Below are positions 6,405-8,706 of a stretch of DNA of 8,706 nt, piece after piece. Every line of letters starts with the position of its first letter. Position 1 is the stretch's first letter. The translations under genes were made by a program, and so were the position numbers. Source of the DNA: Rhodoferax sp. (GTDB lineage: Bacteria > Pseudomonadota > Gammaproteobacteria > Burkholderiales > Burkholderiaceae_C); the NCBI GenBank assembly GCA_016463455.1, contig JAEMRG010000044.1, positions 2,524 to 11,229 on the forward strand, given 5' to 3'. Below the pieces are notes generated by a model. It was not told the DNA's origin and ran no database searches. It saw nothing but the letters and a program-made list of their open reading frames with translations.

Positions 6405-7214
6405 ATGCACTTTGGCCTCATCATCATCGGCGACGAAATACTCTCAGGCAAACGCAGCGACAAGCACCTGCCTAAAGCCATTGAGCTACTGAGCGCGCGC
6501 GGCTTGGAAGTAGCCTATGCGCATTACCTGGGCGACGACCCGCAGCGCATCACCGCAACGCTAGGCGATGCCTTTGCCAGCGGGGATGTGGTGTTTTCTT
6601 TCGGCGGCATAGGCGCTACCCCCGATGACCACACCCGCCAATGCGCGGCTATGGCCCTGGGCGTGCCCCTGGAACTGCACCCCGGCGCGCGTGAGCTGAT
6701 CTGGGAGCGCATGCGCGACATTGCTTTGGAAAACGGCCACGTTTTCGAGCCGGACCGCGCGGACAACGTGCACCGCTTGGATATGGGTCGCTTTCCCCAA
6801 GGGGCCACATTGATTCCCAACCCCTACAACAAGATCGCCGGTTTTAGTTGCCAGGGGCAGGGTGCGGGCGCTGTGCATTTTGTGCCTGGTTTTCCGGTCA
6901 TGGCCTGGCCGATGATGGAATGGGCCTTGGACACCCATTACCCAGCGCATTTCAGGCGCGACGCGCATGTGGAACTGTCTGTCATCGTCATGGGCGCCAT
7001 GGAAGCGACGCTGACGCCACTGATGCAAAGCGTGCAGGACGCGCACCCGGTCAAGGTGTTTAGCTTGCCTAGCGTGGACCATCCGCAGTACGGGCGGCAC
7101 ATCGAGTTAGGCGTCAAAGGCACGCCCGATGCTGCCGGGCCGGCCTTTGAAACCTTGAAAAATGGCCTGGCAGCCTTCGGTGTTGAGTTGGGCCCCGAAT
7201 TAGTGCACAAATAG
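6405..7214 (+). CDS. CinA N-terminal-type protein (competence/damage-inducible protein A, MoaB/Mog-like fold)
   Basis: Cytoplasmic protein of 269 residues with the molybdopterin-binding (MoaB/Mog) fold found at the N-terminus of CinA. The motifs are LIIIGDEILSGKRSDKHLP (5-23) and FSFGGIGATPDDHTR (64-78), followed by a MALGVPLELHPGARELI segment and IPNPYNKIAGF. Full-length CinA is about 400 residues and carries a C-terminal nicotinamide-nucleotide amidase (PncC) domain. That domain is absent here: the protein stops after a short alpha/beta region that ends VELGPELVHK. The N-terminal COG1058 domain has been described as an ADP-ribose pyrophosphatase in other bacteria; whether this holds here is unknown. 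Despite the name, a role in competence is not implied. The ATG lies 6 bases after the EI24 stop with no clear Shine-Dalgarno site, so coupled translation is likely. Its last bases overlap a weak NtrC-like site for glnA. Confidence 0.9.
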   Translation: MHFGLIIIGDEILSGKRSDKHLPKAIELLSARGLEVAYAHYLGDDPQRITATLGDAFASGDVVFSFGGIGATPDDHTRQCAAMALGVPLELHPGARELIWERMRDIALENGHVFEPDRADNVHRLDMGRFPQGATLIPNPYNKIAGFSCQGQGAGAVHFVPGFPVMAWPMMEWALDTHYPAHFRRDAHVELSVIVMGAMEATLTPLMQSVQDAHPVKVFSLPSVDHPQYGRHIELGVKGTPDAAGPAFETLKNGLAAFGVELGPELVHK

Positions 7215-7240
7215 GGTCCTACGCCGCGTCGCATTAAAAA

Positions 7241-7257
7241 CGCACTTATTGGGTGCA
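7241..7257 (+). promoter_or_regulatory. NtrC-type enhancer site upstream of glnA
   Basis: CGCACTTATTGGGTGCA matches the NtrC consensus TGCACY-N5-GGTGCA at all fixed positions except the first base. It lies about 150 bases upstream of the start expected from the sigma-54 element, within the usual range for glnA enhancers. The right half-site GGTGCA is followed by ATAA and TGCACC (7262-7267), which begins a second, degenerate site in phase. Confidence 0.75.
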
Positions 7258-7261
7258 ATAA

Positions 7262-7278
7262 TGCACCGTTAAAGAGCT
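7262..7278 (+). promoter_or_regulatory. Second, degenerate NtrC-like site
   Basis: It begins with a perfect TGCACC half-site, but the right half (AGAGCT) matches GGTGCA only at three of six bases. Start-to-start distance from the strong site is 21 bases, two helical turns, so two NtrC dimers could bind the same face of the DNA. Confidence 0.4.
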
Positions 7279-7375
7279 TCATCAGAAAACCAAGCTATCC
7301 CAGGCCATTGGACCGCCCGCCGGACAAGGCAAAATATGGGGCGGAGAAAGCACTTTAAGCCGGCTTACCGTTCGC

Positions 7376-7390
7376 TGGCATAGAAACTGC
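7376..7390 (+). promoter_or_regulatory. Sigma-54 (RpoN) promoter of glnA
   Basis: TGGCATAGAAACTGC fits the -24/-12 consensus TGGCACG-N4-TTGC: the -24 GG (7377-7378) and -12 GC (7389-7390) are exactly 12 bases apart, and TGGCA and TGC are intact. Transcription would start near 7402, giving a leader of about 39 bases that contains AGGAG (7430-7434), six bases before the glnA ATG. Together with the upstream NtrC site this indicates nitrogen-limitation control by NtrB/NtrC. Confidence 0.85.
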
Positions 7391-7440
7391 GGTTACTTGC
7401 AAGCAATCCCCTTTTTACAACCGTGCAACAGGAGTATTTG

Positions 7441-8706
7441 ATGGCCAAGACCGTCGCAGATGTGATGAAGATGGTGAAAGAAAACGAAGTCAAGTTTGTT
7501 GACTTCCGCTTCACCGACACCCGTGGTAAAGAGCAGCACGTGACCGTGCCGATCTCGCATTTTGATGAAGACAAATTCACATCCGGCCACGCCTTTGATG
7601 GCTCGTCGATTGCTGGATGGAAGGGCATTGAAGCCTCGGACATGCAACTCATGCCCGATGCCAATACCGCCAACATCGACCCCTTCTTTGAAGAGACCAC
7701 CCTGTTCATGAGCTGCGACGTGGTCGAGCCCAGCGACGGCAAGGCCTATGACCGCGACCCGCGCTCCATCGCCAAGCGCGCTGAGGCTTACCTCAAGGCC
7801 TCAGGCATTGGCGACACCGCCTTCTTTGGACCTGAGCCCGAGTTCTTCATTTTTGACGATGTGCGCTGGCACACCGATATGTCGGGTACTTTCTTCAAAA
7901 TCGATGAAGCCGAAGCACCTTGGAACAGCGGCAAAGTCATGGATGGCGGCAACAAAGGCCACCGCCCCACCGTCAAAGGCGGCTACTTTCCCGTGCCCCC
8001 GGTGGACAGCACGCAAGACATGCGCGCTGAAATGTCGCTCATTCTGGAGCAGCTAGGCATACCCGTCGAAGTCTTCCACCACGAAGTGGCTGGCGCCGGT
8101 CAAAACGAAATTGGCACCAAGTTCAGCACCCTGGTGCAACGCGCCGACTGGACCCAGATCCTGAAGTACGTGGTGCAAAACGTGGCCCACAACTTCGGCA
8201 AAACCGCGACCTTCATGCCCAAGCCTATCGTTGGCGACAATGGCTCGGGCATGCATGTGCACCAATCCATCTGGAAAGACGGCAAAAACCTGTTCGCCGG
8301 TGACGGTTATGCCGGTTTATCCGACTTCGCGCTGTACTACATCGGCGGCATCATCAAGCACGCCCGCGCCCTCAACGCCATCACCAACCCCGGTACCAAC
8401 AGCTACAAGCGCCTGGTTCCCGGCTATGAGGCACCGGTCAAGCTGGCCTATTCATCGCGCAACCGTTCTGCATCGATCCGTATCCCCTTTGTGGCCAACC
8501 CCAAAGGCCGGCGCATCGAGGCACGCTTCCCCGATCCACTGATGAACCCCTACTTGGGCTTCTCGGCGCTGATGATGGCGGGCTTAGACGGCGTGGAAAA
8601 CAAAATCCACCCTGGCGAAGCTGCCACCAAAGACCTCTACCACCTGCCACCGGAAGAGGACGCAATGGTCCCTACCGTCTGCCACAGCTTGGACCAGGCA
8701 CTGGAA
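7441..8706 (+). CDS. glnA: Glutamine synthetase type I (GlnA), C-terminus cut by the window edge
   Basis: Makes glutamine from glutamate, ammonia and ATP as a cytoplasmic dodecamer, the main ammonium-assimilation step. Translated by hand, 422 codons are open to the window edge; the family is about 470 residues, so roughly 50 are missing. The beta-grasp domain starts MAKTVADVMKMVKENEVKFVDFRFTD. Signatures seen are FDGSSIAGW (53-61), the metal-site motif GPEPEFFIFDD, EVAGAGQNEIGTKF, the ATP-binding KPIVGDNGSGMHVHQS with catalytic-site histidines, the glutamate-binding NAITNPGTNSYKRLVPGYEAP, and RIPFVANPKGRRIEARFPDP. Tyr400 in KDLYHLPPEE matches the adenylylation site of GSI-beta enzymes, so activity should be tuned by GlnE adenylylation as well as by NtrC-dependent transcription. 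AGGAG (7430-7434) precedes the ATG by six bases. The genes glnL/glnG (ntrB/ntrC) often follow in this group, but they would be outside the window. Confidence 0.97.
   Translation, partial: MAKTVADVMKMVKENEVKFVDFRFTDTRGKEQHVTVPISHFDEDKFTSGHAFDGSSIAGWKGIEASDMQLMPDANTANIDPFFEETTLFMSCDVVEPSDGKAYDRDPRSIAKRAEAYLKASGIGDTAFFGPEPEFFIFDDVRWHTDMSGTFFKIDEAEAPWNSGKVMDGGNKGHRPTVKGGYFPVPPVDSTQDMRAEMSLILEQLGIPVEVFHHEVAGAGQNEIGTKFSTLVQRADWTQILKYVVQNVAHNFGKTATFMPKPIVGDNGSGMHVHQSIWKDGKNLFAGDGYAGLSDFALYYIGGIIKHARALNAITNPGTNSYKRLVPGYEAPVKLAYSSRNRSASIRIPFVANPKGRRIEARFPDPLMNPYLGFSALMMAGLDGVENKIHPGEAATKDLYHLPPEEDAMVPTVCHSLDQALE

Noticed and set aside
7252..7267. Palindrome GGTGCA-ATAA-TGCACC as a terminator for the upstream cluster
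   Set aside because: There is no T run after it on the plus strand; the match to NtrC half-sites is a better explanation.
7308..7337. Possible sigma-70 promoter for glnA (TTGGAC, AAAATAT)
   Set aside because: Both hexamers match the consensus at only about half the positions. A second glnA promoter is known in enteric bacteria, but this sequence is too weak to claim one.
7397..7421. TTGCAA and TACAAC near the glnA start as a sigma-70 promoter
   Set aside because: The spacer is only 13 bases and the start would fall in the ribosome-binding site. The overlapping sigma-54 element explains the region better.
1..8706. Mobile element, CRISPR array, toxin-antitoxin or phage genes
   Set aside because: No transposase, integrase, direct-repeat array or phage-like gene was seen; nearly all sequence belongs to recognisable chromosomal genes.

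Overview
The window looks like chromosomal housekeeping DNA from a betaproteobacterium of the order Burkholderiales, most likely family Comamonadaceae (Rhodoferax-like). This rests on the high-GC codon use, the PhaR polyhydroxyalkanoate regulator, the neighbourhood EI24 protein - CinA-type protein - glutamine synthetase, and the protein texture. The genus is an inference from memory, not a search result. I see no mobile element, CRISPR array, rRNA or tRNA, and no gene-free stretch over 300 bases.

Left part (1-1568), minus strand. In transcription order there is arfB (a stalled-ribosome rescue hydrolase), phaR (a regulator of polyhydroxyalkanoate granule genes) and rimO (a methylthiotransferase for ribosomal protein S12, running off the left edge). 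phaR has a plausible -10 box of its own, and a hairpin lies between phaR and rimO. Divergent from arfB is a 48-codon lysine-rich gene (1625-1771) with a good Shine-Dalgarno site and a textbook intrinsic terminator (1792-1815). It is too short for ordinary ORF cut-offs.

Middle part (1842-7214), plus strand. First comes an RsuA-type pseudouridine synthase. Then follow an exported seven-bladed YVTN/YncE-like beta-propeller and an exported NodB-type polysaccharide deacetylase whose ORF overlaps the propeller by 28 bases. Next are an integral-membrane sterol-desaturase/fatty-acid-hydroxylase protein, an EI24-family membrane protein, and a stand-alone CinA N-terminal (molybdopterin-binding-like) protein. 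Spacings from the propeller to CinA are -28, 9, 39 and 6 bases, so these five genes could form one transcript. The first four act in or across the envelope.

Right part (7215-8706). The 226-base gap before glnA holds a well-formed nitrogen-control promoter: a sigma-54 -24/-12 element with exact GG/GC spacing, and an NtrC-type enhancer about 150 bases upstream of the expected start. glnA encodes a type I glutamine synthetase with its adenylylation tyrosine and runs off the right edge.

I did not find a clear undescribed system. The most interesting leads are the propeller-deacetylase-hydroxylase envelope cluster (the deacetylase has Thr where the usual metal-binding Asp sits), the small lysine-rich gene, and the layered nitrogen-control region of glnA, which extends into the end of the cinA-like gene.
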